This document shows, piece by piece, positions 18,429-27,368 of a stretch of DNA of 64,000 bases. The notes beneath the pieces are model-generated. The model saw nothing but the letters and a program-made list of their open reading frames with translations, ran no database searches and was not told the DNA's origin. Source of the DNA: Hydrogenophaga sp. A37. GTDB taxonomy: Bacteria; Pseudomonadota; Gammaproteobacteria; Burkholderiales; Burkholderiaceae_C. Position 1 is the first letter of the stretch. Each line of letters begins with the position of its first letter. Made by a program: the position numbers and the translations under genes. The stretch spans positions 43,707 to 107,706 of the forward strand of contig NZ_MUNZ01000089.1 of assembly GCF_002001205.1 (NCBI RefSeq), read 5' to 3'.

Positions 18429-19742
18429 TCAGATGTAGCTGTTCAGCAGGTTTTCCAGATGCTCCTGGCGGCCCGACACGGGTGGGGTGTCGGTGTTGCG
18501 GTCCACCACGTGGGCGGCCACCGCGTCCAAGGTCATCTTGCCGTCCAGCAGGCTTTGACCGAACGGGGCTTTCCAGCCGGCGTAGCGGTCTTCCACCAGC
18601 TGGGACAGCTTGCCGTCGGTGATCATCTTCTCGGCGATCAGCAGTGCGCGGGCGGTCACGTCCATGCCGCCGATGTGGCCGTGGAACATGTCTTCGGGGT
18701 CGATGGACTGGCGGCGCACCTTGGCGTCGAAGTTGACACCGCCGTTGACGAAGCCACCACCCTGCATGATGGTGTACATGGCGAGCGCGGTCTCGGGAAT
18801 GCTGTTGGGGAACTGGTCGGTGTCCCACGCGCATTGCATGTCGCCGCGGTTCATGTCGATGGAGCCGAAGATGCCCAGGTCCACCGCGGTGGCGATTTCG
18901 TGCTCGAAGCTGTGGCCAGCCAGGGTGGCGTGGTTGGCTTCGATGTTGACCTTGATTTCCTTTTCCAGGCCGTAGCGGCACAGGAAGCCGTAGACCGTGG
19001 CGCTGTCAAAGTCGTACTGGTGCTTGGACGGTTCGCGGGGTTTGGGTTCGAGCAGGATGGTGCCCTTGAAGCCGATCTTGTGCTTGTATTCCACCACCAT
19101 GTTCAGGAAGCGGCCCATCTGGTCCAGCTCGTGGCCGATGCGGGTGTTCAGCAGGGTTTCATAGCCTTCGCGGCCGCCCCACAGCACGTAGTTGGCGCCG
19201 CCCAGCTTCAGGGTGGCGTCCATGGCTTCTTTGACTTGCAGGGCGCCCAGCGCAAAGATTTCGGGGTTGGGGTTGGTGGCCGCGCCCGACATGAAACGGC
19301 GGTGTGAAAAGAGGTTGGCCGTGCCCCACAGCAGCTTCATGCCGGTTTGGGCCTGTTTGGCGGCCAGCACGTCCACCATCTCGCGCAGGTTGTTCACGCT
19401 CTCGCGCGGGGTGGCGCCTTCGGGGGCCACGTCGCGGTCGTGGAAGCAGTAGTAGGGGGCACCCAGTTTGCTGAAGAATTCAAACGCCACATCGGCCTTG
19501 GCCTTGGCGGCGGCCATGGGGTCGGCCATGTGCTGCCAGGGGCGCTGGAAGGTGTCGCCACCAAACGGGTCCAGGCCGTTCCAGCAGAAGCTGTGCCAGT
19601 AGCAGACGGCGAAGCGCAGGTGGTCTTCCATGCGCTTGCCCAGCACGAGGCGGTCTTTGTCGTACCACTTGAACGACAGCGGGTTGGTGGACTCCGGGCC
19701 TTCGTAGGCGATGGGGGAGACAGTGGAGAAGTAATTGCTCAT
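18429..19742 (-). CDS. xylA: Xylose isomerase
   Basis: The 437-residue enzyme converts D-xylose to D-xylulose in the cytoplasm. It has the catalytic His/Asp stretch [29 protein letters not shown], the metal-site Glu in [15 protein letters not shown] and the second-metal region [15 protein letters not shown]. Length matches class II xylose isomerases. It is the first gene of a minus-strand unit continuing into the alpha-xylosidase and oxidoreductase genes. Its own 72-base upstream gap contains a TTAGTT-N9-AATTAA palindrome, the likely XylR operator. Confidence 0.98.
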   Translation of the reverse strand: MSNYFSTVSPIAYEGPESTNPLSFKWYDKDRLVLGKRMEDHLRFAVCYWHSFCWNGLDPFGGDTFQRPWQHMADPMAAAKAKADVAFEFFSKLGAPYYCFHDRDVAPEGATPRESVNNLREMVDVLAAKQAQTGMKLLWGTANLFSHRRFMSGAATNPNPEIFALGALQVKEAMDATLKLGGANYVLWGGREGYETLLNTRIGHELDQMGRFLNMVVEYKHKIGFKGTILLEPKPREPSKHQYDFDSATVYGFLCRYGLEKEIKVNIEANHATLAGHSFEHEIATAVDLGIFGSIDMNRGDMQCAWDTDQFPNSIPETALAMYTIMQGGGFVNGGVNFDAKVRRQSIDPEDMFHGHIGGMDVTARALLIAEKMITDGKLSQLVEDRYAGWKAPFGQSLLDGKMTLDAVAAHVVDRNTDTPPVSGRQEHLENLLNSYI

Positions 19743-19760
19743 GGTGCGTCCTTGTGCGAT

Positions 19761-19781
19761 TTAGTTGTGTGGTCGAATTAA
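19761..19781. promoter_or_regulatory. Putative XylR operator upstream of xylA
   Basis: TTAGTT (19761-19766), nine bases, AATTAA (19776-19781) is a 21-bp near-palindrome between xylB and xylA, 19 bases upstream of the xylA start. It matches 11 of 12 arm positions of the pattern TTAGTT-N9-AACTAA found twice upstream of xylF. ROK-family repressors bind AT-rich palindromes of this kind. Confidence 0.7.
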
Positions 19782-19814
19782 ATAAATGGTCCAAGCCCTT
19801 CAGGGCGTGGCGTT

Positions 19815-21263
19815 TCAGGTGCTTCGGTACAGGCTGCGGAACGTGGCGTAGCGCTCCAGCAGAAGCGCTTGCTCGCCAGCATCGGGGTGGTAGCAGGCTT
19901 CCACGGCGGGGCTCTGGCACACGGTGCCTTGTGTGGCGCCGGTGGCCAGCCAGCCCAGCCGTGCAGCACCCAAGGCACCGCCCACGGCGGAGCTGCCGTG
20001 CGTCACGATCTCGGCGTTCAGCACGCTGGCGAGTTGCTGCGCCCAGAAGGCGCTGCGGGCGCCGCCGCCCACCAGGGACAGGCGGGTCACGCTGCTGCCT
20101 GCGGCGTTGAGCGCGGCCAGGCCATCTTTCAGTCCAAAGCTCACGCCCTCCATCACCGCGTAGCCCAGGCGGGCGGCGTCGGTGTCAAAGCTCAGTTGGT
20201 GAAAGCTGCCACGCACATTCGCATCGTTGTGCGGGGTGCGCTCACCGCTCAGGTAGGGCAAAAACAGGGGCGACGCTGCGCGATCCGTCAGCGACAGCTC
20301 GGCGGCCTGGCCGGCCACCACACCAGCGTTCGGCGCACCCAGCAGGTCGCTCACCCATTGCAGGCTGCTGGCGGCCGAGAGCATCACGCTCATCTGGTGC
20401 CAGCGGTCGGGCACGGCGTGGCAGAACGCGTGCGTGGCACTGGCCGCATTGGGTTGGTAGCTGGGCGTGACAACGAAGAGCACGCCGCTGGTGCCCAGCG
20501 ACAGAAAACCCTGGCCCGCGTCCACGGCGCCCATGCCCACGGCACTGGCCGCGTTGTCACCAGCGCCACCGGCCACCACGATGCCTTTGGGCAGGCCCAG
20601 GGCCTGGGCCACATCGGCTTTCAGGTAGCCGCCCGGAGCGCTGCCTTCCACCAGGCGCGGCATGTGGGCTTGCGTCAGGCCGGTCAGCGCCAGCAACTCG
20701 TCAGACCAAGTGCGCTGCTGCACATCCAGCCACAGCGTGCCGCTGGCGTCTGACATGTCGCTCACGTACTCGCCGGTCAGCATCAGGCGCACATGGTCCT
20801 TGGGCAACAGCACCTTGGCCACGCGCTGGAAGATCTCGGGTTCGTGCCGTGCCACCCAGCGCAGCTTGGGCGCGGTGAAACCCGGCATCGCCAGGCTGCC
20901 ACCCAAGTCGCTCAGCGTCGGCAGCTCGGCCATCATCTCGGCGCACTCCGCGGCGCAGCGCGTGTCGTTCCACAGGATCGCCGGCCGCAGCACCTGGTCT
21001 TGCGCGTCGAGCAGCACCGCACCGTGCATCTGCCCTGACAGGCCGATGGCCACGGTCGCCGCGTACTCGCGCGGATGCGCCGCACGCAGGCCCACCAGTG
21101 CCGCCTGCGTCGCCGTCCACCAGTCGGCCGGGTCCTGCTCGCTGTGGCCGGGGTGGGGTCGCGACACCGTGAGCGCTGCGCCAGCCGTGCCGATGACGCG
21201 GTGCCCCGGGTCCAGCAACAGGGCCTTCACCTCGGAGGTGCCAATGTCGATGCCGATGTACAT
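19815..21263 (-). CDS. xylB: Xylulokinase
   Basis: The 482-residue FGGY-family kinase phosphorylates D-xylulose to xylulose 5-phosphate. It starts MYIGIDIGTSEVKALLLD (phosphate 1 loop) and has GLSGQMHG, the GAGDNAASAVGMG segment, YLSGERTPHNDANVRG and the adenosine motif VGGGARSAFWAQQLA. Length matches the family. It follows xylR by ten bases and precedes xylA by 72 bases, the gap holding an operator. xylB therefore belongs to the upstream transporter/regulator unit while xylA has its own promoter region. Confidence 0.97.
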   Translation of the reverse strand: MYIGIDIGTSEVKALLLDPGHRVIGTAGAALTVSRPHPGHSEQDPADWWTATQAALVGLRAAHPREYAATVAIGLSGQMHGAVLLDAQDQVLRPAILWNDTRCAAECAEMMAELPTLSDLGGSLAMPGFTAPKLRWVARHEPEIFQRVAKVLLPKDHVRLMLTGEYVSDMSDASGTLWLDVQQRTWSDELLALTGLTQAHMPRLVEGSAPGGYLKADVAQALGLPKGIVVAGGAGDNAASAVGMGAVDAGQGFLSLGTSGVLFVVTPSYQPNAASATHAFCHAVPDRWHQMSVMLSAASSLQWVSDLLGAPNAGVVAGQAAELSLTDRAASPLFLPYLSGERTPHNDANVRGSFHQLSFDTDAARLGYAVMEGVSFGLKDGLAALNAAGSSVTRLSLVGGGARSAFWAQQLASVLNAEIVTHGSSAVGGALGAARLGWLATGATQGTVCQSPAVEACYHPDAGEQALLLERYATFRSLYRST

Positions 21264-21273
21264 AGATAAAGAA

Positions 21274-22449
21274 TCAGTGAAGGGCTTGGTGCGCCATGAA
21301 GTCGGGAAGGGGTTCGGGCTCGATGGGCGCGGCGGTCACGGCGCGCGCGTGCATCGGCCGAAGGTCGTGGTGCAGCACCAGCGCGGCCGCGCCGACGGCG
21401 GAGGCCAGCAACCCGTAGCGCGCGGGCCGCACCACCGGCGCTGGCACACCGGCGCTGGCCGCGTAGGCCTCCAGCGTGACGCGGGCCTGGCGCAGGATGC
21501 CGGGGTGGCGCTCGCAGGACGGCCCGCCGACCACCAGGGCGCCGGGATTGAGGGTGGTCCAGAGGTTTTGCAGCACGACACCGAGGAACACGCCGCCTTG
21601 CGCCGGGTCGGGCAGACGGTCCAGCGCCCTCGCGCCGAAGAAGGTTTCGACGCAGCCTTTGCGGCCACAGGAGCAGGTCGGCCCGTTGAACTGCAGGATG
21701 CTGTGGCCGATTTCACCGGCCATGCCCTGCAGCCCGGTGAACAGCCGGTCGTTGAGCAAGATGCCGGCACCGACGCCGACATCACAGGTCACAAAGATCA
21801 GCGAGTCCAGCACATCGCCCTCCGCGAACTCGTACTCGCTGAGGGCGGCGGTGTCGGCTTCGTTCTGCACGTGCACCGCGACCGGTGGTGCGCCCGCCTC
21901 GGCCAGCGCCCGCGTGATCAGCGGCAGAAAGCCCACGTTGCGCCAGCCCAGGTTGGGCGCGAAACGCACCGTGCCAGTGGCCTCGTCGAAGGCGCCAGGC
22001 AGACCGATGCCAATGCCCGAGACCAGCACCGAACGCGCGGCCAGCGCGGCCTGCGCCAGCACCACCAGATGCGCCACCTGCTGGCACACCGTGCCGGGAT
22101 CATGATCAACCAGCGCCTCCTCGATCGACCACAGCACCTCGCCAGTGAGCGACACGCTCACCACCCGCAGCGTCTCCACCGCGATCTCGACGCCGATCAT
22201 CGCGCGGCGGCCGCCGTCGATGCGCAAGGGCGTCGAGGGCCGGCCCAGGCTTCTGGCAGCGGCGGGGCCGGTTTCGGTGATCCAGCCTTCATCGATCAGC
22301 TCGCGCACGAGCAGGCTCACGGTCGACTTGGTCAGCCCGCTTTCCTGCGCGAGTTGCGCACGCGAGAGGCCGCTGTGGTGGCGCAGCAAACGCAGCAGCA
22401 CGCTGCGGTTGATGCGTTTGACCAGCTGCTGGTCGCCGGTGGTTTTCAT
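21274..22449 (-). CDS. xylR: ROK-family xylose repressor
   Basis: The 391-residue protein has an N-terminal winged helix-turn-helix (about 15-65, [19 protein letters not shown]) and a C-terminal ROK sugar-binding domain with the zinc-site motif [17 protein letters not shown] repressors of the NagC/XylR type leave DNA when their sugar binds. It overlaps xylG by four bases (ATGA) and lies between transporter and kinase genes, so the effector is probably D-xylose. Three 21-bp palindromes in the locus are its likely sites. An autoregulated loop is implied because it is in the operon it would control. Confidence 0.9.
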   Translation of the reverse strand: MKTTGDQQLVKRINRSVLLRLLRHHSGLSRAQLAQESGLTKSTVSLLVRELIDEGWITETGPAAARSLGRPSTPLRIDGGRRAMIGVEIAVETLRVVSVSLTGEVLWSIEEALVDHDPGTVCQQVAHLVVLAQAALAARSVLVSGIGIGLPGAFDEATGTVRFAPNLGWRNVGFLPLITRALAEAGAPPVAVHVQNEADTAALSEYEFAEGDVLDSLIFVTCDVGVGAGILLNDRLFTGLQGMAGEIGHSILQFNGPTCSCGRKGCVETFFGARALDRLPDPAQGGVFLGVVLQNLWTTLNPGALVVGGPSCERHPGILRQARVTLEAYAASAGVPAPVVRPARYGLLASAVGAAALVLHHDLRPMHARAVTAAPIEPEPLPDFMAHQALH

Positions 22450-23240
22450 GCGGATGCCGTGGAAAGCACCTGGCCGCCAGGGCTGTGGTCTTGCACCTTC
22501 CCCTCGGGTTGTTTGCCCGCGATGATCATGCCAAGCACTTCGTCCTCGGTGACATCGGTGGTGCGGTAGGTGCCGACCAGGCGCCCGTTCTTCATCACCG
22601 CCAGCCGGTCACTGAGGCCGAACACATCGGGCATGTCGTGGGTGATCAGGAAAATGCCCACGCCCTCGGCCTTGAGCTGGCGCACGAGGTTGCCCACCAT
22701 CGCCGTTTCCTCCGGTCCCAGCGCGGCGGTCGGCTCGTCCATGATCAGGATGCGCGCGTTGAAATAGATGGCGCGCGAGATGGCCACCACCTGGCGCTGA
22801 CCGCCCGAGAGGCGGCGCACCGGCGTGCTCACATTGCGGAAGTTTTTGTTCAGCCGCTGAAACACCTTGCGGGCCTCGGCGTCCATGCGGTGGTCGTCCA
22901 GGGTGTTCCAGCGGGTCATCAGTTCGCGCCCCAGGAACAGGTTGGCCACGGCGTCGAGGTTGTCGGCCAGTGCCAGCGTCTGGTAGATCGACTCGATGCC
23001 CAGGCGCTGGGCATCGACCGGGGTACGGATCTGGGCCTTCTCGCCGTTGATCAGCACTTCGCCGCTGTCGATGGGGTAAGCCCCGGCGAGCATTTTCATC
23101 AGCGTCGACTTGCCCGCGCCGTTGTGACCCAGCAGGGCCACCACCTCACCGGGATGCAGATTGATCGACACGTCGTCGACGGCGTGCACGCCACCAAAAG
23201 ATTTGCCGATGTGGCGCATTTCAACCAAAGGTGCGCTCAT
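22446..23240 (-). CDS. xylG: Xylose ABC importer ATP-binding subunit, single-cassette type
   Basis: The 264-residue ATPase has Walker [10 protein letters not shown] at 38-46, signature LSGGQRQ at 144-150, Walker B ILIMDEP at 164-170 and the switch histidine in FLITHDMPD. It energises uptake through XylH with XylF as receptor. Classical XylG, RbsA and AraG carry two fused cassettes of about 500 residues. This protein has one and so should work as a homodimer, as in FrcA-like systems. ATG 23240 overlaps the end of xylH by four bases, and its stop overlaps the xylR start. Confidence 0.92.
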   Translation of the reverse strand: MSAPLVEMRHIGKSFGGVHAVDDVSINLHPGEVVALLGHNGAGKSTLMKMLAGAYPIDSGEVLINGEKAQIRTPVDAQRLGIESIYQTLALADNLDAVANLFLGRELMTRWNTLDDHRMDAEARKVFQRLNKNFRNVSTPVRRLSGGQRQVVAISRAIYFNARILIMDEPTAALGPEETAMVGNLVRQLKAEGVGIFLITHDMPDVFGLSDRLAVMKNGRLVGTYRTTDVTEDEVLGMIIAGKQPEGKVQDHSPGGQVLSTASA

Positions 23241-24427
23241 GCCGTGTCTCCCGTCATGCGGCGGTACACCACGTCGAACACCACGGCCACGATCAGCACC
23301 TGGCCGATGATTACGTAGCGCAGGCCGATCGAGATGTCCAGCAGCAGCAGGCCGCTGTCGATGCTCTGCATGATCAGCGCGCCCAGCACCGAGCCCAAGA
23401 TCGAGCCGCTGCCCCCGGCGAGCGAGGTGCCGCCGATCACAGCGGCCGCAATCACGTACAGCTCCATGCCGGTGCCCAGCGAGTTGGTGCCGGCGTTCAG
23501 GCGCGCGATCGACACCATCGCCGCGATCGTGATGAGCACGCCCATCAACGCAAACAGCATCAGCGTCACCCGGCGCACCGGAATGCCGACCAGCGCCGCC
23601 GCCTCGGGGTTGCCGCCCATGGCGAACACATAGCGGCCAAAGCGCGTGCGGTGCACGATGAACGACAGCACCAGGGCCACGCCGCCCCAGATCAGCACCG
23701 GGATCGGCACGCCCTGTGGTTCGTCTTTGCTCGGTATCTGGTAAGCGTTCATGGTCGCCACAAAGCCCACCACAATCAGGGCCGGCACCGCAGCGACCAG
23801 CGCGTCCAGCCACAGCGGCGGGTTGGGCACGTCGTAAGAGGCCTTGGCGCGGCGCCGCAGCCCCGTCTGCAGGCACAGCGCCACCACCAGCACGGCGGCC
23901 AGCACCCAGCTCGCCTGCACGCCGATGGCGCCGTCGAAGCCCCCACCGAGTCGCTGAAAGAACAGGTCACTGACCGGCTGCGTCTTGCCGTCGGCCACCA
24001 GAAAAGCCGCACCCCGGAACGACATCAGGCCGCCCAGCGTGACCACGAAAGACGGCACGCCCAGCATCGCCGTCAGCGCGCCCTGATAGACCGACACCAC
24101 AATCGCCACCCCCAGGCCGGCCAGCGAGGCCTCGACCCAGTGCCAGCCGGCGGTGTACATCAGCGTGGCGATCAGCACGCCGACAAAACCCATCACCGAC
24201 CCCACCGAGAGGTCGATGTGGCGCGCCACGATCACGAGCACCACCACGGTGGCCACGACGCCGACCACGGCCGTCTGCTGCGCGATGTTGTAGAGGTTCT
24301 CGGGCGAGAGAAACAAGCCGCCCGAGAGAATATTGAACACGATGGCGGTGGCCACCAGGACGAGCCCCATCAGCACCAGCCGCCAGTCGATGGTCAGTTG
24401 CCTGAGGAGATTGGAAACAGAACTCAC
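23237..24427 (-). CDS. xylH: Xylose ABC importer permease
   Basis: The roughly 396-residue polytopic protein of the BPD_transp_2 family has about ten hydrophobic helices and the characteristic segments [17 protein letters not shown] and [16 protein letters not shown]. It forms the membrane channel of the sugar importer. The start is placed at GTG 24427, which has GGAG eight bases upstream; an ATG at 24481 lies inside the preceding terminator hairpin. It is separated from xylF by that hairpin and overlaps xylG by four bases. Confidence 0.93.
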   Translation of the reverse strand: MSSVSNLLRQLTIDWRLVLMGLVLVATAIVFNILSGGLFLSPENLYNIAQQTAVVGVVATVVVLVIVARHIDLSVGSVMGFVGVLIATLMYTAGWHWVEASLAGLGVAIVVSVYQGALTAMLGVPSFVVTLGGLMSFRGAAFLVADGKTQPVSDLFFQRLGGGFDGAIGVQASWVLAAVLVVALCLQTGLRRRAKASYDVPNPPLWLDALVAAVPALIVVGFVATMNAYQIPSKDEPQGVPIPVLIWGGVALVLSFIVHRTRFGRYVFAMGGNPEAAALVGIPVRRVTLMLFALMGVLITIAAMVSIARLNAGTNSLGTGMELYVIAAAVIGGTSLAGGSGSILGSVLGALIMQSIDSGLLLLDISIGLRYVIIGQVLIVAVVFDVVYRRMTGDTA

Positions 24428-24445
24428 AAAACGCACTCCGTCGAG

Positions 24446-24476
24446 AAAAAAAACCGCGGGCTGACCCAGCCCGCGG
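24446..24476 (-). terminator. Intercistronic terminator between xylF and xylH
   Basis: On the minus strand CCGCGGGCT (24468-24476 region) pairs with AGCCCGCGG (24454-24462 region) around a five-base loop and is followed by eight T. It would end most transcripts after xylF, leaving a smaller readthrough to the permease and ATPase genes. Confidence 0.85.
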
Positions 24477-24511
24477 TCCAAAGGCCTCCATCCATCAGGA
24501 GATCACACAGT

Positions 24512-25531
24512 TCACTTGCAGGCGGCCGGCCCTTTCGCGCCGTCCACGCCCTTGCACAGGTCTTCTTTCTTGATCCAGCCAGCCTTGACCACGAGGTCCA
24601 GGTTCTTGGCCGTGATCGGCACGGGCTTGAGGAACTGGGCTTGCAGGGCGACCTTCTTTTCGCCGCCGTCCCAGGTCTTCGCAGCAGCCACCTTCTGGCC
24701 CTTGGCCAGTGACACCGCTGCGGAGGCGGCGTCGCGGCCGAGGTCGCGAGCGTCTTTCCAGACCGACACGGTCTGCGAACCCATGGCGACGCGGTTGAGC
24801 GCCGCGTGGTCGCCGTCCTGGCCCGAGACCGGAATGCCCTTGATGCCCTTGGCGCTCAACGCTGCGACCACACCGCCGGCCGTGCCGTCGTTGGAGGCCA
24901 CCACCGCGTCGATCTTGCCGCCGGTCTTGGTGATGATCTGCTCCATGTTCTTCTGCGCCACTTCAGGCTTCCAGCCGTCGGTGTATTCCTCGCCGACGAT
25001 CTTGATGTCGCCCTTCTTGATCGCCGCGTCCAGCACCTCCTGCTGGCCACCGCGCAGGAAGTTGGCGTTCGGGTCGGTGGGCGCGCCCTTGATCATCACG
25101 TAGTTGCCCTTGGGCTTGGCCTCCAGCACGGCGCGCGCCTGCATGCGACCCACCTCGACGTTGTCGAAGGTGATGTAGAACACGCCGGGCGCTTCGATCA
25201 GGCGGTCGTAGGCCACCACCGGGATCTTCTGCTGGCCAGCCTTGTTGACCGCCGGCAAGATCGCGTCCTTGTCCATCGCCAGGATGATGAGCACCTTGGC
25301 GCCCTTGGCGATCAGCGAGTCGACGTCCGACAGCTGCTTCTCAGGTGAGCCGCCAGCGTCGGCGCTGATGTAGCTGGCACCCAGCTTGGTCAGCTGGTCC
25401 TTGATCGCCTTTTCATCGGTCTTCCAGCGCTCTTCCTGGAAATTGGACCAGCTCACACCCACGACCTGGGCAAACGCACCGGCGCTGGCCAGACCCAACG
25501 CCAGAGCGGTCAAAGTTGTCTTCAGTTTCAT
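24512..25531 (-). CDS. xylF: Periplasmic D-xylose-binding protein
   Basis: The 339-residue precursor has a clear signal peptide (about 1-22, ending AFAQ) and a Peripla_BP_4 fold. Recognisable stretches are [41 protein letters not shown] and [20 protein letters not shown], all typical of XylF. It captures D-xylose for the XylGH importer. It is the first gene of the minus-strand unit, next to two putative XylR operators, and its transcript is bounded by a terminator before xylH, which fits high expression of the receptor. Confidence 0.95.
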   Translation of the reverse strand: MKLKTTLTALALGLASAGAFAQVVGVSWSNFQEERWKTDEKAIKDQLTKLGASYISADAGGSPEKQLSDVDSLIAKGAKVLIILAMDKDAILPAVNKAGQQKIPVVAYDRLIEAPGVFYITFDNVEVGRMQARAVLEAKPKGNYVMIKGAPTDPNANFLRGGQQEVLDAAIKKGDIKIVGEEYTDGWKPEVAQKNMEQIITKTGGKIDAVVASNDGTAGGVVAALSAKGIKGIPVSGQDGDHAALNRVAMGSQTVSVWKDARDLGRDAASAAVSLAKGQKVAAAKTWDGGEKKVALQAQFLKPVPITAKNLDLVVKAGWIKKEDLCKGVDGAKGPAACK

Positions 25532-25624
25532 TCTTGTCTCCTGTGGAACGGCCTGCGCATCAGGCCCATGGTTTTTGAACGGATTGTGGGAAGCATCGTG
25601 CCGTTGGCCCCTCGCTCAAGCCAT

Positions 25625-25645
25625 TTAGTGCGGACGACGAACTAA
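25625..25645. promoter_or_regulatory. Putative XylR operator 1 upstream of xylF
   Basis: TTAGTG (25625-25630), nine bases, AACTAA (25640-25645) is a palindrome with a single arm mismatch, about 95 bases upstream of the xylF start. It shares arms and spacing with the xylA operator. Confidence 0.7.
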
Positions 25646-25690
25646 TTATTGAACCGACACCGCCTGGACACCAATTGGGATAAACCCGAC

Positions 25691-25711
25691 ATAGTTTGTT
25701 GATTGAACTTA
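25691..25711. promoter_or_regulatory. Putative XylR operator 2 in the xylF/ASPIC-gene divergent region
   Basis: ATAGTT (25691-25696), nine bases, AACTTA (25706-25711) matches 10 of 12 arm positions of the TTAGTT-N9-AACTAA pattern. Its centre is 66 bases from that of operator 1, about six helical turns, which would permit looping. It also lies 41 bases upstream of the divergent ASPIC gene. Confidence 0.55.
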
Positions 25712-25751
25712 ATAAGATGCAGCGAAGCCCATCCCGCTCAAAAGGTCCCGC

Positions 25752-27368
25752 GTGCGTCCGATCCATTCACCATTGCCCGGTTTTTTCCTCTTCCTGATCC
25801 TGGGGCTGCCGGTGCTGTCCCATGCTGCCGAGCCACCGCCGGCGGTTCCCCGCTTCGCCGAGGAAACCGAGAGCGCCGGCCTGCAAAGCCGTTTCGAGGG
25901 CGACGATGAATACGTCGTGGGTGGTGGTGTCGCGACCTTCGATTGCGACAGCGACGGGTTGCCCGATCTGTATGTGACGGCGGGCGTTGGCAAGGCCCGC
26001 TTCTACCGCAACCGCAGCGCGCGTGGACAGGCCCTGAAACTGCAGGAACACCGCTCGGGGCTGGAGACCACCAACGCCATCGGCGCCTACCCGCTGGACA
26101 TCGACAGCGACGGCAACCTTGACCTTGTGGTGCTGCGGGTGGGCGAGGTGCAGGTGTTCCGTGGCCTGGGGCAATGCCGCTTCGAGCCCGCCAACGAGGC
26201 CTGGAGCGTGCGCACCGGCAACGGCTGGCACACCGCCATGTCGGCCACCTGGGAACGCGGACAACGCTGGCCGACGCTGGCGATCGGCACTTACACCGAC
26301 CGCAGCAGGCCCGACTTTCCCTGGGGCAGTTGCACCCCGGCCCTGCTCATCCGGCCTCGGCCCGAAGGCGGCTACCTGCCCGCCACGCCGCTGCTGCCCG
26401 GGCACTGCGCACTCTCGATGCTGTTTTCCGACTGGAACCGCTCGGGCACCGCGTCGCTGCGCGTGAGCAACGACCGCGAGTACTACAAGGGCGGCGAAGA
26501 GCAACTCTGGCGCGTTCCCGTGGGCGGCGCGCCCGAACGCTACGGCCCGGCCGACGGCTGGAAGCCGCTGCAGATCTGGGGCATGGGCATCGCCAGCCAC
26601 GACCTGACGGGCGACGGTTACCCGGAGCTGTTCCTCACCAGCATGTCCGACAACAAGCTGCAGACCCTGGAGGCCGGGCCGGCACAGCCGCGCTACACCG
26701 ACACCGCCTTCAAGCGTGGCGCCACCGCCCACCGGCCTTACGTGGGCGGTGACGTGCGGCCCTCCACCGCCTGGCACGCCCAGTTCGCCGACATCAACAA
26801 CGACGGACGGGCCGACCTGTTTGTGGTCAAGGGCAATGTCTCGTCCATGCCCGACTTCGCGGCACTCGACCCGAACAACCTGTTGCTGCAGGCCGCCGAC
26901 GGCCAGTTTGTCGAAGCCGGCCACACCGCCGGACTGGCCAGCGTGCTGCGCGGGCGCGGTGGCCAGGTGGTGGACTTCAACGGCGACGGTCTGCTGGACG
27001 TGGTGGTGGTCAACCGGGGCGACCGCGCGCAACTGTGGCGCCAGCTGCCCACCAGCCCCCCCGAACAGGCGCGCTGGCTGCAGCTCCGGCTGCGGCAGGA
27101 CGGCAGCAATCGCGACGCCGTGGGCGCCTGGGTTGAGGTGCGCTCGGGCCCGGACGGCAGCGCGACCGTGCAGCGCCAGGAGCTGACCGTGGGTGGCGGC
27201 CACGCCAGCGGCCACCTGGGCTGGATGCACTTCGGTCTGGGCACGGCGGACCGCGCCCAGGTCCGCGTCCAGTGGCCCCACAGCGACTGGAGCGCCTGGC
27301 AACCCGTCGAGGCCGACCGCTTCTACTCGGCCGGACCATCTGGCTTGACCCTCTGGAAGGCACCATGA
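25752..27368 (+). CDS. Exported ASPIC/UnbV (CRTAC1-like) FG-GAP repeat protein
   Basis: The 538-residue protein has a signal peptide (about 1-25, ending SHAA) and several FG-GAP/VCBS-type calcium-binding blades with D-x-D-x-D-G motifs (FDCDSDGLPDLYV, DIDSDGNLDLVVL, DINNDGRADLFVV, DFNGDGLLDVVVV), indicating a beta-propeller. The C-terminal about 90 residues (SNRDAVGAWVEV, LGWMHFGLGTADRAQVRVQWP) match the ASPIC/UnbV domain. It starts at GTG 25752 and ends in an ATGA overlap with the next gene. Proteins of this kind are extracellular and often adjoin vanadium-haloperoxidase-like genes. The specific role is unknown. Confidence 0.88.
   Translation: MRPIHSPLPGFFLFLILGLPVLSHAAEPPPAVPRFAEETESAGLQSRFEGDDEYVVGGGVATFDCDSDGLPDLYVTAGVGKARFYRNRSARGQALKLQEHRSGLETTNAIGAYPLDIDSDGNLDLVVLRVGEVQVFRGLGQCRFEPANEAWSVRTGNGWHTAMSATWERGQRWPTLAIGTYTDRSRPDFPWGSCTPALLIRPRPEGGYLPATPLLPGHCALSMLFSDWNRSGTASLRVSNDREYYKGGEEQLWRVPVGGAPERYGPADGWKPLQIWGMGIASHDLTGDGYPELFLTSMSDNKLQTLEAGPAQPRYTDTAFKRGATAHRPYVGGDVRPSTAWHAQFADINNDGRADLFVVKGNVSSMPDFAALDPNNLLLQAADGQFVEAGHTAGLASVLRGRGGQVVDFNGDGLLDVVVVNRGDRAQLWRQLPTSPPEQARWLQLRLRQDGSNRDAVGAWVEVRSGPDGSATVQRQELTVGGGHASGHLGWMHFGLGTADRAQVRVQWPHSDWSAWQPVEADRFYSAGPSGLTLWKAP

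Noticed and set aside
25532..25751. A defined -10/-35 promoter for xylF
   Set aside because: Several AT-rich hexamers can be paired, but none combines good boxes with 16-18 base spacing, so no exact promoter is called.
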